Shown here: in pieces, positions 1 to 8,061 of the stretch
Position numbering within the stretch: position 1 is the first letter of the stretch
How the letters are laid out: each line of letters opens with the position of its first letter
Source: an uncultured SAR116 cluster alpha proteobacterium
GTDB lineage: Bacteria > Pseudomonadota > Alphaproteobacteria > Puniceispirillales > Puniceispirillaceae
DNA: 64,000 nt
Direction of reading: 5' to 3'
Assembly (NCBI GenBank): GCA_902596655.1
Contig: CACJUX010000008.1
Coordinates: 1-64,000, forward strand
The notes under the pieces: generated by a model
Database searches by the model: none
What the model saw: the letters and a program-made list of their open reading frames with translations, nothing else
What the model was told of the DNA's origin: nothing
Translations under genes and position numbers: made by a program

Positions 1-1151
1 CTGACATCAAGGCGTCCAAGAAGCAGATTGGCATCCGAGATTGTCGGTTCTTCACCGCCATACCCGTAGCAGATCGGCCCAGGATCAGCGCCCGCGCTTT
101 GCGGCCCGACCTCGAGAAGCCCAGCATCATTGACCCGGGCAATTGAACCACCCCCGGCCCCGATTGTCCGCACATCGACCATGGGCAAATGGATTGGCAT
201 TGCATATTCTAGCTCAATCTCATGCGAAACAGAGGGCTCACCATCACGAATAAGGGCAACATCCGTCGAGGTGCCGCCCATATCATAGGTGATCAGATTT
301 CGCCGCCGCGCAGCGCATCCGGTATAGGCAGCGGCAATCACACCGGATGCTGGCCCAGACATCACCGTTTTTGCCGCCTCGCGAACGACACGTTTCGCCG
401 AAACGGTGCCACCATTGCCATTCATCACAAGTAGTTCGCCACTATAGCCGCCGGCAACGAGTTCATCATCAAGTCGACCAATATAGCGCTTGAGAATAGG
501 CTGTACCGAAGCATTGACCGCCGCGGTCACGCCGCGCTCGAATTCGCGGCTCTCGGAGAGCAGCGAATGACCAGTGGTTATATATTCATTGGGCCAAAAT
601 TCAGCCAGAATATCCGCCGCGCGGCGCTCATGCGCGGGATTGGCATAAGCGTGTAGGAAATGTACGACAACGGATTCCGCCCCGGCGGCAAGCAGGGTTT
701 GACCGGCGGCGCGCACAGCGTCCTCATCCAATGGTGTTACAATGCGCCCGGCATGATCCATCCGCTCGCCAACCTCAAGGCGCAGGTCACGGGAGATGAT
801 TGGCAGAAATTGCCCTTTCATCCCGTAGGGCTGTGGCCGTGTGCGGCGACCAAGCTCGAGAATATCGCGAAACCCTGCGGTCGTGATCAGCCCTGTGCGG
901 CTGAGTTTGCGTTCCAGAACCGCATTTGTCGTGATTGTCGTACCGTGAACAACAAGGGCGACATCGGGCAGCACTGTTTCTGCCTCGGCAAGTGCCTGCA
1001 TGACACCAAAAGCCTGATTATCCAGCGTGCTGGCAACCTTAGCAAGACGCACCCTGCCTGTTGCCGGATCCATCCTTATAAGATCGGTAAAGGTACCACC
1101 GACATCAACGCCGATCAGGTCACCAGTATATTCTGTCTCTGTTTTATCCAT
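1..1151 (-). CDS. hyuA: HyuA-type hydantoinase/oxoprolinase subunit A (partial, C-terminus beyond window)
   Basis: The reverse complement reads from an ATG at 1151 without a stop to the window edge (about 383 residues). It shows the HyuA/5-oxoprolinase N-terminal pattern: a phosphate-binding IGVDVGGTFTD near residues 13-23, VVHGTTITTNAVLER near 65-80, and a second actin-like ATP-binding stretch ITYDMGGTSTDVALI near 290. The family opens lactam or hydantoin rings with ATP and normally works with a HyuB partner, which would lie to the left of the window. The gene is divergent from the 1287 gene, and the shared region holds a MarR-type operator candidate. Its placement next to ring-hydroxylating and ring-reducing enzymes suggests it opens the reduced ring. 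Family call is secure; substrate is not known. Confidence 0.93.
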   Translation of the reverse strand, partial: MDKTETEYTGDLIGVDVGGTFTDLIRMDPATGRVRLAKVASTLDNQAFGVMQALAEAETVLPDVALVVHGTTITTNAVLERKLSRTGLITTAGFRDILELGRRTRPQPYGMKGQFLPIISRDLRLEVGERMDHAGRIVTPLDEDAVRAAGQTLLAAGAESVVVHFLHAYANPAHERRAADILAEFWPNEYITTGHSLLSESREFERGVTAAVNASVQPILKRYIGRLDDELVAGGYSGELLVMNGNGGTVSAKRVVREAAKTVMSGPASGVIAAAYTGCAARRRNLITYDMGGTSTDVALIRDGEPSVSHEIELEYAMPIHLPMVDVRTIGAGGGSIARVNDAGLLEVGPQSAGADPGPICYGYGGEEPTISDANLLLGRLDV

Positions 1152-1219
1152 CTGCCCGGCTTGCCAAGAGGTTTGTCACGCCCGAATGGAGAGAGTCCCG
1201 GCGAAACGTGAGCGAATGC

Positions 1220-1238
1220 AAATTGTTTGCATACAAAT
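1220..1238. promoter_or_regulatory. Candidate MarR operator, copy 1
   Basis: On the minus strand this reads ATTTGTATGCAAACAATTT. It is identical at 17 of 19 positions to the sequence at 8017-8035 in front of the MarR gene. It contains the imperfect palindrome TTTG-n4-CAAA and sits between the divergent hyuA and 1287 genes. The match is seen directly; binding by the MarR protein is inferred. Confidence 0.65.
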
Positions 1239-1250
1239 GAGCCTCAAATA

Positions 1251-1265
1251 TTGACAACTTGTCAA
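1251..1265. promoter_or_regulatory. Inverted repeat TTGAC-n5-GTCAA in divergent promoter region
   Basis: TTGACAACTTGTCAA is a perfect 5-bp inverted repeat just upstream of the 1287 gene and 13 bp from the candidate MarR operator. TTGACA could also serve as a -35 element, but no convincing -10 is seen before the start codon. It may be a second operator. Confidence 0.35.
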
Positions 1266-1286
1266 TGATGTTTCCACTCTTGGTTC

Positions 1287-2708
1287 ATGCGCAATCTCGG
1301 ACCCAACAAACGACAGCACAAGCAGGCGGTAATTTTAGCCAGCACCCTGACCACCATCTTGCCAGCCCCTGCCCTTGCTCATGCCACAGGCCAAAGTATT
1401 GTCGCCCTGTTGCCGACCGGCCCATATATGGCGGTTGGCGTGATGATTGTGGCGCTGAGCATTTTATTGTTGTGGTTCCTGCCGCATCAATCAGCCGACA
1501 GATTGCTGCCTCGCCTGTTGATTGGGCGAATGGCCACGCCGCACCGGTTGCGAAGCATCAGCAGCCTTGGTTTTTTCCTGTTGTTCTGCTGGCTCCTTCA
1601 TACCGGTTTTACCGGAACACGTGACCCTCTGGAGAATGCGCTCATCCTCGGGTTTTGGGTAGTGTTCTGGATGGCGGCGCTGATGATTCAGGGGCTTGTT
1701 TTCAATCTGTGGGGGTGGATTTCACCCTTTTATTGGTTGGTCCGAACAGTGACTCGAATGCGGAAAAGGGGCTTTATGACGCTACCACGGGCCATCGGTG
1801 TCTGGCCAGCGGTTGGTCTGCTGCTGGGTTTTTCCGCCTTCACCCTGGCGGACCCGGCACCTGATGATCCAAAAAGACTCGCCAGCATCGGCGTCACCTA
1901 TGTCTGCATCACAGTAACAGGGATGTGGCTTTGTGGCCCACGGAGATGGCTCTCGCAGGTAGAATTATTTTCCATTATCATGGCACTTTTTGGCCGACTC
2001 GCACCCTATGGGCGGCGTGGCCAAACCCTCTGGTTAGGCTGGCATGGCTGGCAGATTGGCCAGGGGTTGTCTGTCCGACCGGGCCTTTCCATTTTCATTC
2101 TTGTTCTACTTGGCACAGGCTCATTCGACGGATTCAATGAAACCTTTGTCTGGCTTGATCTGATCGGAGTCAATCCGCTGGCCTTTCCGGGTCGCTCGGC
2201 AGTCATCATTCCAGTGATCTGCGGCCTTGCAGCGGGCAATCTAATTCTTGTGGCCACCTTTACCCTGCTTATTTTGCTAGGTGACAGGATCACTGGTGGG
2301 CAGGCAACAGCGCGCCAGCTGCTACCCCGTTTTGCCCCAACCATCCTGCCTATCGCGCTTGCCTATCACACCGCACATTACCTGCCCTCGCTTCTCGTTG
2401 ACGGGCAATATGTGCTGATGGTCCTGAATGATCCCTTCAACACGGGTGCCAATTTGCTTGGTCGCGACGGGTTCTATGTAACCACCGGATTTTTTAATCA
2501 CCGCGAGACGATGCGGATGATCTGGCTAAGTCAGGCGCTGGTCATTGTCGCCGGTCATGTCCTTGCCGTGGTGCTGGGACATGCACAGGCTCTGCATTTA
2601 TACCGCAATCTGCAACGGGCCTTTGTTGCCGGGCTGCCGTTGGCGATTTTCATGATCCTATATACCTGGCTTGGGCTCTGGCTTCTTGCAGCACCAAAGG
2701 GAGGATGA
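1287..2708 (+). CDS. Polytopic membrane protein, resembling proteins annotated as fenitrothion-hydrolase-like (FedB-like)
   Basis: A 473-residue protein with an N-terminal signal-like segment ending at ALAHA (about residue 33) and roughly eleven hydrophobic stretches, so an integral inner-membrane protein. Recognition is by overall resemblance only: proteins of this look are sometimes annotated as hypothetical fenitrothion hydrolase; no catalytic motif can be pointed to. Histidines within predicted membrane segments (LLHTG, AYHTAHYLP, FFNHRE, GHVLAVVLGHAQALH) could bind a metal. No strong ribosome binding site precedes the ATG at 1287. It lies 100 bp before the ABC substrate-binding gene and shares the putative MarR-controlled promoter, so it probably belongs to the uptake or first conversion step of the locus. 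Function unknown. Confidence 0.72.
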   Translation: MRNLGPNKRQHKQAVILASTLTTILPAPALAHATGQSIVALLPTGPYMAVGVMIVALSILLLWFLPHQSADRLLPRLLIGRMATPHRLRSISSLGFFLLFCWLLHTGFTGTRDPLENALILGFWVVFWMAALMIQGLVFNLWGWISPFYWLVRTVTRMRKRGFMTLPRAIGVWPAVGLLLGFSAFTLADPAPDDPKRLASIGVTYVCITVTGMWLCGPRRWLSQVELFSIIMALFGRLAPYGRRGQTLWLGWHGWQIGQGLSVRPGLSIFILVLLGTGSFDGFNETFVWLDLIGVNPLAFPGRSAVIIPVICGLAAGNLILVATFTLLILLGDRITGGQATARQLLPRFAPTILPIALAYHTAHYLPSLLVDGQYVLMVLNDPFNTGANLLGRDGFYVTTGFFNHRETMRMIWLSQALVIVAGHVLAVVLGHAQALHLYRNLQRAFVAGLPLAIFMILYTWLGLWLLAAPKGG

Positions 2709-2814
2709 AAATTAGGCTGGACAATTTGTTTTTACACACAGAAACTTCGCCTAACAGATCGTCAATCAAACCGGAGAAATATCCGGGTGCTGATCCATAA
2801 TGAGGGAGGCTCTT

Positions 2815-4155
2815 ATGACCAAGTCAAACAGTGATCATATCAAAATCGTCGAAACACCGACGATTACCGACACCAAGCAACCAAACCGTCGGCAGGCAAT
2901 CAAAACACTTGCCGCAACCACTACACTGGCAGCCGTCGCCAGCACAACGCCACTTTTTGGACGTTATGGCCAGGCGCAGAGCGCCGAGCCAATCAAGATC
3001 GGCTTTCAGGTGCATCGCACCGGCATCGGCGCTGCCTATGGCCGCTGGTACAACCGTACAACGGAGGCCGCCGTCAAGAAAATTAATGACGAGGGCGGCA
3101 TCAATGGACGCGAGGTGCAGATCGTCGCTGAGGATGATGGCACCGATCCCAAGCGCGGTGCCGAGGTTGTCGAAAAACTTGCAACCCAGCATGGATGTGA
3201 TATCGCATTCGGCACCCTGTTCAGTCATGTCGTCATCGGCTCAGCGCCGCGTGCGGGCGAGCTGAAAATACCCTATTTCGTTGTGTCTGAGGGGCATCAC
3301 GTCGCCAGCGGCATGTTGAACCGCTATACGTTGCAGCCGGGAATCACAGACGTAAAAAGCCAGGTGCAGGCGATGGCACCTTTTGTCAACAGCACGCTTG
3401 GCAAGAAGGTAACAATGATTTATCCCGATTTTGCGTTCGGGCATGACCATCGTGACTATTTCTCTGCCGCTGTCGAGGCGCAAGGAGGCAAGGTTGTCGC
3501 CAAGATTGCAATTCCGCCAACAGAATCGTCCTTCACCAAATATTTCCCGAAAATCCCCCGCGATACCGAGGTGATCTATCATGTGATGGTGGGGCCGGCA
3601 GTGCTGACCTTCGTCAAGGAGATGGGTGAATTCTTTGGCAACTCGCGCCCGGAAATCTTTGGTTTCATCGACTCGCTGGAAGCGGTTGACCTTGCCAGCC
3701 CAGGGCTTGAATTCCTTGAAGGGACATATTTCTGGGAGGGCAATCCGCGCTATGCACAAGCCAACCAGTCAGATTTTGACAAGGCCTATCGTGCGGCGGT
3801 TGGCGTCGACAAAAATGGCGCTTCGATCTCTGACTCAAAGGATGTATCGACCTATGCTCACATGTTTGGATGCTGGGAGACATTGCATATCGTAAAGGCC
3901 GGCATGGAAGCGTCAGGCTATGCCGGTGCTGGTGACCGGGCTAAGCTGATTGAGGCTGTCGAGGCGATGAACTCGATGCCGCATTCTTATGCCAATCCAC
4001 AGGGCGCAAAGGAATTCAACGGCAAAACGCACCAAACATTCGGCCATCAGTACATTACGCGCGTTGAGAATGGCAGGTTGGTATTGGCACATACAACATC
4101 GATTGCCGATACCTATTATCCGGATGAAGTCGATTACACAACACAATCCTTCTAG
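2815..4155 (+). CDS. Branched-chain-amino-acid-type ABC transporter substrate-binding protein (Tat-type signal)
   Basis: Periplasmic binding protein (Peripla_BP_6 / LivJ-AmiC class), about 446 residues. The N-terminus carries a twin-arginine-like segment (NRRQAIKTLAATTTLAAVAS, about residues 24-43) and a cleavage site near AQSAEPIKIGF. Binding-domain features include INDEGGINGREVQIVAEDDGTDP and the hinge-spanning KKVTMIYPDFAFGHDH. The ATG at 2815 is preferred because GAGGGAGG lies 5-6 bases upstream; an ATG at 2800 is also in frame. It heads a full importer (permeases and two ATPases follow). Proteins of this type bind amino acids, urea, amides or aromatic acids; ligand not deducible. Tat export suggests folding or cofactor binding before secretion. 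Confidence 0.93.
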   Translation: MTKSNSDHIKIVETPTITDTKQPNRRQAIKTLAATTTLAAVASTTPLFGRYGQAQSAEPIKIGFQVHRTGIGAAYGRWYNRTTEAAVKKINDEGGINGREVQIVAEDDGTDPKRGAEVVEKLATQHGCDIAFGTLFSHVVIGSAPRAGELKIPYFVVSEGHHVASGMLNRYTLQPGITDVKSQVQAMAPFVNSTLGKKVTMIYPDFAFGHDHRDYFSAAVEAQGGKVVAKIAIPPTESSFTKYFPKIPRDTEVIYHVMVGPAVLTFVKEMGEFFGNSRPEIFGFIDSLEAVDLASPGLEFLEGTYFWEGNPRYAQANQSDFDKAYRAAVGVDKNGASISDSKDVSTYAHMFGCWETLHIVKAGMEASGYAGAGDRAKLIEAVEAMNSMPHSYANPQGAKEFNGKTHQTFGHQYITRVENGRLVLAHTTSIADTYYPDEVDYTTQSF

Positions 4156-4168
4156 ACAAACAAAATCG

Positions 4169-4188
4169 GCCCGGCGGCAACGCCGGGC
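4169..4188 (+). other. 8-bp GC hairpin with GCAA tetraloop between binding-protein and permease genes
   Basis: GCCCGGCG-GCAA-CGCCGGGC is a perfect stem closed by a GNRA tetraloop, 14 bases after the stop of the binding-protein gene. It lacks a T run, so it is more likely an mRNA-stabilising 3' structure that raises binding-protein levels over the downstream permeases than a terminator. Confidence 0.6.
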
Positions 4189-4242
4189 TGCCTCATCTGT
4201 GCCCCTTCACCCTTGCCCCGGGATTTTGATCTCGCTTGTCAC

Positions 4243-5169
4243 ATGGAACTTGTTCCCTATCTCATTCTTGGATTGCTTGAAGGGCTGGTGACGGCCGCGG
4301 TTCTGTCGCTGATGGCGCTTGGCCTGTCGCTGGTCTTTGGCGTGATGCGCGTCGTCAATGTCGCCCATGGTGAATTTTTCATGGTGGGCGCGGTTCTGGC
4401 CTGGCAGATTGCCAGCCTCTTTGAAGGACACCCCGCGTGGGGATTTCTGGCGGCATTGCTAGTTGCGCCACCGCTTACAGCCTGCATCGCCGTTGCTGCA
4501 AATCAGCTTGTTCTCAAACGCATCGAATATGATCCCGAACGCACAATCGTCGCGACAATCGGGCTATTATACATCATCCAGCAGGTCACACTAATGACTT
4601 ATGGTCCAGATGCGCGCCCCGTTGAGGCACCATTCAATCAACGACTGTCGATTCCACTTGTTGAGTGGACAGAGAGCGGTCTGTCACTCTATTGGCCTTG
4701 GGGGCTTGGCACGACAACCTATAAACTTGCCGTGATCATGGCCGCGGTCATGTTGCTGACAGGCATCTGGATATTGATGACACGCACCCGCTCTGGCCTG
4801 TTAATGCGGGCAACCCAGCTTGACCGTGAGACAGCGCAGGCCTTTGGCATTCCTGTTGGCAGGGTTTATGCTACTGTTTTCGGACTTGGCGCGGCTCTGG
4901 CGGCGCTTGCCGGTGTGCTTATCGTTCCCATTCAGCAGGCCCATTATCTGATGGGGCATGACCCGTTACTGCTGTCCTTCATCGTTGTCATCATTGGGGG
5001 GCTTGGCAGTCTTCCCGGCACGGTTGTTGCCGCGCTGTTGATTGGCATCAGCGATGGAATGATTTCAGTCTTCTTCTCGCCAACACTGGCCAAGATCATC
5101 GCAACGCTTGGCGTGGCCTTTGTTCTGATTTTCATGCCGCAAGGCCTTTTTGGGAAACGCGGCCTATGA
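4243..5169 (+). CDS. livH: ABC transporter permease, LivH type
   Basis: A membrane permease of the branched-chain amino acid family (about 308 residues from the ATG at 4243; an upstream in-frame TTG at 4213 is less likely). LivH features: LMALGLSLVFGVMRVVNVAHGEFFMVGA near the N-terminus, IGLLYIIQQ, and the cytoplasmic loop with a conserved VVIIGGLGSLPGTVVAALLIG towards the C-terminus. About eight membrane segments. It pairs with the LivM-type permease whose ATG overlaps its end (5166 against a stop at 5169), showing translational coupling. Confidence 0.93.
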   Translation: MELVPYLILGLLEGLVTAAVLSLMALGLSLVFGVMRVVNVAHGEFFMVGAVLAWQIASLFEGHPAWGFLAALLVAPPLTACIAVAANQLVLKRIEYDPERTIVATIGLLYIIQQVTLMTYGPDARPVEAPFNQRLSIPLVEWTESGLSLYWPWGLGTTTYKLAVIMAAVMLLTGIWILMTRTRSGLLMRATQLDRETAQAFGIPVGRVYATVFGLGAALAALAGVLIVPIQQAHYLMGHDPLLLSFIVVIIGGLGSLPGTVVAALLIGISDGMISVFFSPTLAKIIATLGVAFVLIFMPQGLFGKRGL

Positions 5170-6110
5170 GCGAAATCCGCAAATCATGGGGCCTTCATAC
5201 TGGTGTGGTGGCGCTGCTGCTAGCGCTGAATTTCATCCTGCCTGACTATCACCACGGCAATCTGGCTCGGGTGATGGTGCTAGCCTGCTATGCCATGGGT
5301 TACAACATGCTGTTTGGCTATACCGGATTACTGAGTCTGGGTCATGCGCTGTTCTTTGCTGCTGGCATGTACGGCATGTCACTGACGGTGCAGCATCTGG
5401 GATGGTCGGCAGGACCAGCAATAATTGTCGGCCTTGCCAGTGGTCTTGCAATGTCTCTGGTGGTTGGCATTCTCTCGCTACGTACGGCAGGAGTCGCCTT
5501 CATGATCGTCACATTGATGTTTGCTCAGGCCGGCTATCTGGCGGCGCTGTATTTCGGCGAATATACAAGAGGTGATGAGGGATTTGTCATCCAAAAGGCG
5601 GCGCGGCAGATTGGCGGCATCGATTTGTCTGATCCGATGAGTCGCTATCTGGCCGCGCTGGTGCTGTTTGCCGTCTGCCTGTTTATAACGCTGCGTGTTG
5701 TGCAGACCGGTTTTGGCCGGGTGCTTGTCGCCATTCGCGAAAATGAGGAGCGCACCCGTATGCTTGGCTATGACGTGCATCTTCACAAGTTGCTGGCGAT
5801 CCTGCTGTCCGGTACAATGTCTGCCGCTGCAGGGGCTGCTTACGGGCTGTTGTTCGGCTATGCTGGAGCCACCTTTGCCTCAGTGCAATATTCTATTTTT
5901 CCCCTGCTATGGGTGCTGCTTGGCGGTGCTGGCACGGTGTTGGGGCCCTTTGTCGGCACGCTGTTCATGTTCTATCTGATTGACCTATCGAGCGATATAT
6001 CAACAGCCTATATGCTGATTGCCGGACTGACACTTGTACTGCTGACTCTGTTTGCGCCGCAGGGGCTTGTCGGTGAATTGCGACGACGAACGTTGAGGTG
6101 GCTGCCATGA
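5166..6110 (+). CDS. livM: ABC transporter permease, LivM type
   Basis: A 314-residue hydrophobic permease with LivM hallmarks: YNMLFGYTGLLSLGHALFFAAGMY, the cytoplasmic VAIRENEERTRMLGYDV loop that docks on the ATPases, and LLGGAGTVLGPFVGTLFM near the C-terminus. It starts inside the end of the LivH-type gene (ATGA-type overlap) and is itself overlapped by the next ATPase gene. It forms the membrane heterodimer of the importer with the 4243-5169 protein. Confidence 0.93.
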   Translation: MSEIRKSWGLHTGVVALLLALNFILPDYHHGNLARVMVLACYAMGYNMLFGYTGLLSLGHALFFAAGMYGMSLTVQHLGWSAGPAIIVGLASGLAMSLVVGILSLRTAGVAFMIVTLMFAQAGYLAALYFGEYTRGDEGFVIQKAARQIGGIDLSDPMSRYLAALVLFAVCLFITLRVVQTGFGRVLVAIRENEERTRMLGYDVHLHKLLAILLSGTMSAAAGAAYGLLFGYAGATFASVQYSIFPLLWVLLGGAGTVLGPFVGTLFMFYLIDLSSDISTAYMLIAGLTLVLLTLFAPQGLVGELRRRTLRWLP

Positions 6111-6820
6111 TGTTGTTGTCAACACGCGGGCTCAGCCGCCATTTTGGCGGATTGAAGGCTGTCGAGAATGTCGATTTTGACCTTCCTGAGGGCCAGGTGC
6201 GTGCGCTAATTGGTCCGAATGGCGCCGGCAAAACAACCTACGTCGGCCTTCTGTCCGGACGCATTCCGGCAAGTGCGGGATCAGTCACCTTCGATGGGCA
6301 GAATATAACGCATCTGCCAGCTCATCTGCGCATTCGCGCCGGCATGGCCTACACCTTTCAGATCACGTCGATCTATGGCCGCCTGTCCGTCCAAGAGAAT
6401 GTTGCGCTGGCCCTGCGGTGGCGTAAAGGCGGCAATGAAGCAGCGACAACGAAACGCGCCACCGACGCATTGGAGCGTGTTGGCATCGCCAAACGCGCCG
6501 ACCAGCTTGCCGGTGATCTCAGCTATGGCCATCAACGTCTTCTGGAGATTGCCATGGGCATTAGCCAGCAACCTAGGCTGCTGATTCTCGATGAGCCAAC
6601 ACAGGGCCTTGCCGACAGTGAAATTGTCGATTTCATCTCCCTAATCCGCGATCTTGTAGGCGAGATGACGATCTTGCTGATTGAACACAATATCCATGTT
6701 GTGATGCAAACCGCCGACGCGATCACGGTTCTCAATGGTGGCGAAATTCTCGCTGAAGGCACACCTGGTGAAATACGCAAAAATACGGCTGTGCAGGCTG
6801 CCTATCTGGGGACAAAATGA
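6107..6820 (+). CDS. livG: ABC transporter ATPase, LivG type
   Basis: Cytoplasmic ATPase of the importer, about 237 residues. Walker A GPNGAGKTT near residue 38, signature LSYGHQRLLEIAMG, Walker B LLILDEPTQGL, switch histidine in LIEHNIHVV. The ATG at 6107 overlaps the stop of the LivM-type gene (6108-6110) and is favoured over an upstream GTG at 6098. The C-terminal EGTPGEIRKNTAVQAAYLGTK is the usual LivG tail. The following LivF gene overlaps its stop codon. Confidence 0.94.
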   Translation: MMLLSTRGLSRHFGGLKAVENVDFDLPEGQVRALIGPNGAGKTTYVGLLSGRIPASAGSVTFDGQNITHLPAHLRIRAGMAYTFQITSIYGRLSVQENVALALRWRKGGNEAATTKRATDALERVGIAKRADQLAGDLSYGHQRLLEIAMGISQQPRLLILDEPTQGLADSEIVDFISLIRDLVGEMTILLIEHNIHVVMQTADAITVLNGGEILAEGTPGEIRKNTAVQAAYLGTK

Positions 6821-7515
6821 TGCTCTCAATCCGGAATTTATCATCTGGCTATGGCGATGCGCAGATCCTTCATGACATCTCCTTTGAGGTGAACGCAGGC
6901 GAGATTGTCTGTCTTTTGGGACGCAATGGTTCAGGAAAGACAACCTGCATGAAGACGATCATGGGTTTGATCCCAGCCAATGCCGGCTCGGTTAAAGTGA
7001 GTGGCGAGACGGTCTCTTCGCTTCCGGCTCATGAGGTGCCAAAACGTGGTATCGGCTACATTCCACAGGGACGTAGGTTGTTCGCCGAACTGACCGTCGC
7101 CGAAAATCTAGAAATTGGGCTGATGGTGCACCAGCGGGGCGATAATATCCGCGATCAGGTGCTTGGCATGTTCCCGCGTCTGCGTGAACGTCTTGACCAG
7201 CGTGCCGAGACACTGTCTGGTGGTGAACAGCAGATGCTGGCCACTGGTCGTGCGCTTTGTATCAACCCCTCAGTGCTGCTTCTCGATGAACCAACGGAAG
7301 GACTTCAACCCTCGATGATTGAACAGATCCGTGAGGCGGTTAAGGCACTGCGCGCGCGCGGTGTTGCTATTCTTCTGGTCGAACAGCGCGTCGATGCCGT
7401 TCTGTCAATTGCTGATCGCGTGGTTTTTCTGGAAAATGGCAGGAATCACCCACCTGTCACCACCGCCGAACTCGAGGCAAAACCAGAACTTCTGACGCGG
7501 TTTGTTGGCGTTTAA
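6817..7515 (+). CDS. livF: ABC transporter ATPase, LivF type
   Basis: Second ATPase of the importer, 232 residues. Walker A GRNGSGKTT, Q-loop region IPQGRRLFAELTVAENL, signature LSGGEQQMLATGRAL, Walker B VLLLDEPTEGLQP, and LLVEQRVD with E in place of the usual switch histidine region seen in LivF proteins. Its ATG overlaps the LivG stop. It is the last gene of the 1287-7515 operon and ends 8 bp before the convergent MarR gene, so the two transcripts probably overlap at their 3' ends. Confidence 0.94.
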   Translation: MMLSIRNLSSGYGDAQILHDISFEVNAGEIVCLLGRNGSGKTTCMKTIMGLIPANAGSVKVSGETVSSLPAHEVPKRGIGYIPQGRRLFAELTVAENLEIGLMVHQRGDNIRDQVLGMFPRLRERLDQRAETLSGGEQQMLATGRALCINPSVLLLDEPTEGLQPSMIEQIREAVKALRARGVAILLVEQRVDAVLSIADRVVFLENGRNHPPVTTAELEAKPELLTRFVGV

Positions 7516-7523
7516 TCGACAGC

Positions 7524-7943
7524 TTAGTCAAGTTTTCTTAGCAACACCATCAATTGCTGGCTTTCAGTCTCTGACAGTGGGCTTAGTGTTTGCATAGACA
7601 CCTCACGCGCCCTGGAAACCAACTTTCTGTAGAGCGCCTTGCCCTGTGGGGTTGGGGTCAGAGTCAGCCGCCGCTTGTCAGTGGCGAGCGGTTCAGCCAA
7701 AACCAGCCCACGCGCCCGCAACCTGTCAACCACCCCCTTGATTGTGGCAACATCCATCGAGGTCAACCGTCCAAGCTCGTTCTGTGATGCCTGACCCAGC
7801 TCACACAGTTTAGCGAGTGCGGCAAACTGCGTCGGCGTCAAATCCGGAATCAGGGAGAAGAAAATTGCGATATGGCGCTGCACCACACGGCGCATGACAA
7901 AGCCAATCTGGCTTTCCAGAATGTAGCGGTCGCTGTCTTCCAT
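7524..7943 (-). CDS. MarR-family transcriptional regulator
   Basis: About 139 residues from the ATG at 7943, chosen because AGGAGA lies 8-10 bases upstream; the open frame extends to 8084 but that part would run through the operator-like sequence. Winged-helix MarR core: LTPTQFAALAKLCELGQASQNELGRLTSMDVATIKGVVDRLRARGLV, then the wing ATDKRRLTLTPTPQG. Dimeric MarR proteins commonly repress divergent catabolic genes and release on binding a phenolic or heterocyclic acid. It is divergent from the molybdenum hydroxylase genes with a 118-bp gap containing operator copy 2, and an almost identical motif occurs before hyuA/1287, so it probably governs the whole 1-14.6 kb locus. Confidence 0.92.
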   Translation of the reverse strand: MEDSDRYILESQIGFVMRRVVQRHIAIFFSLIPDLTPTQFAALAKLCELGQASQNELGRLTSMDVATIKGVVDRLRARGLVLAEPLATDKRRLTLTPTPQGKALYRKLVSRAREVSMQTLSPLSETESQQLMVLLRKLD

Positions 7944-8016
7944 AATCCATTCTCCTGCCTGCGGCATGATAGCCATAAATCCTGGTTGACACACCCCTGT
8001 CAGCATAGCACAGTCT

Positions 8017-8035
8017 ATTTGTACACAAACAATTT
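8017..8035. promoter_or_regulatory. Candidate MarR operator, copy 2
   Basis: ATTTGTACACAAACAATTT, 17/19 identical to the motif on the opposite strand at 1220-1238. It lies between the MarR start (7943) and the FAD-subunit start (8062), the expected place for an autoregulated operator controlling both directions. Confidence 0.68.
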
Positions 8036-8061
8036 TTGCAACAGTATCTGGTGCTTGGTCG

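Noticed and set aside
660-1211. Plus-strand open frame of 183 codons
   Set aside because: It is antisense to the well-supported HyuA coding sequence and has no recognisable domain.
2725-2745. Possible third MarR operator (ACAATTTGTTTTTACACAC) before the binding-protein gene
   Set aside because: Similarity to the two strong copies needs a gap, so I do not count it as a site.
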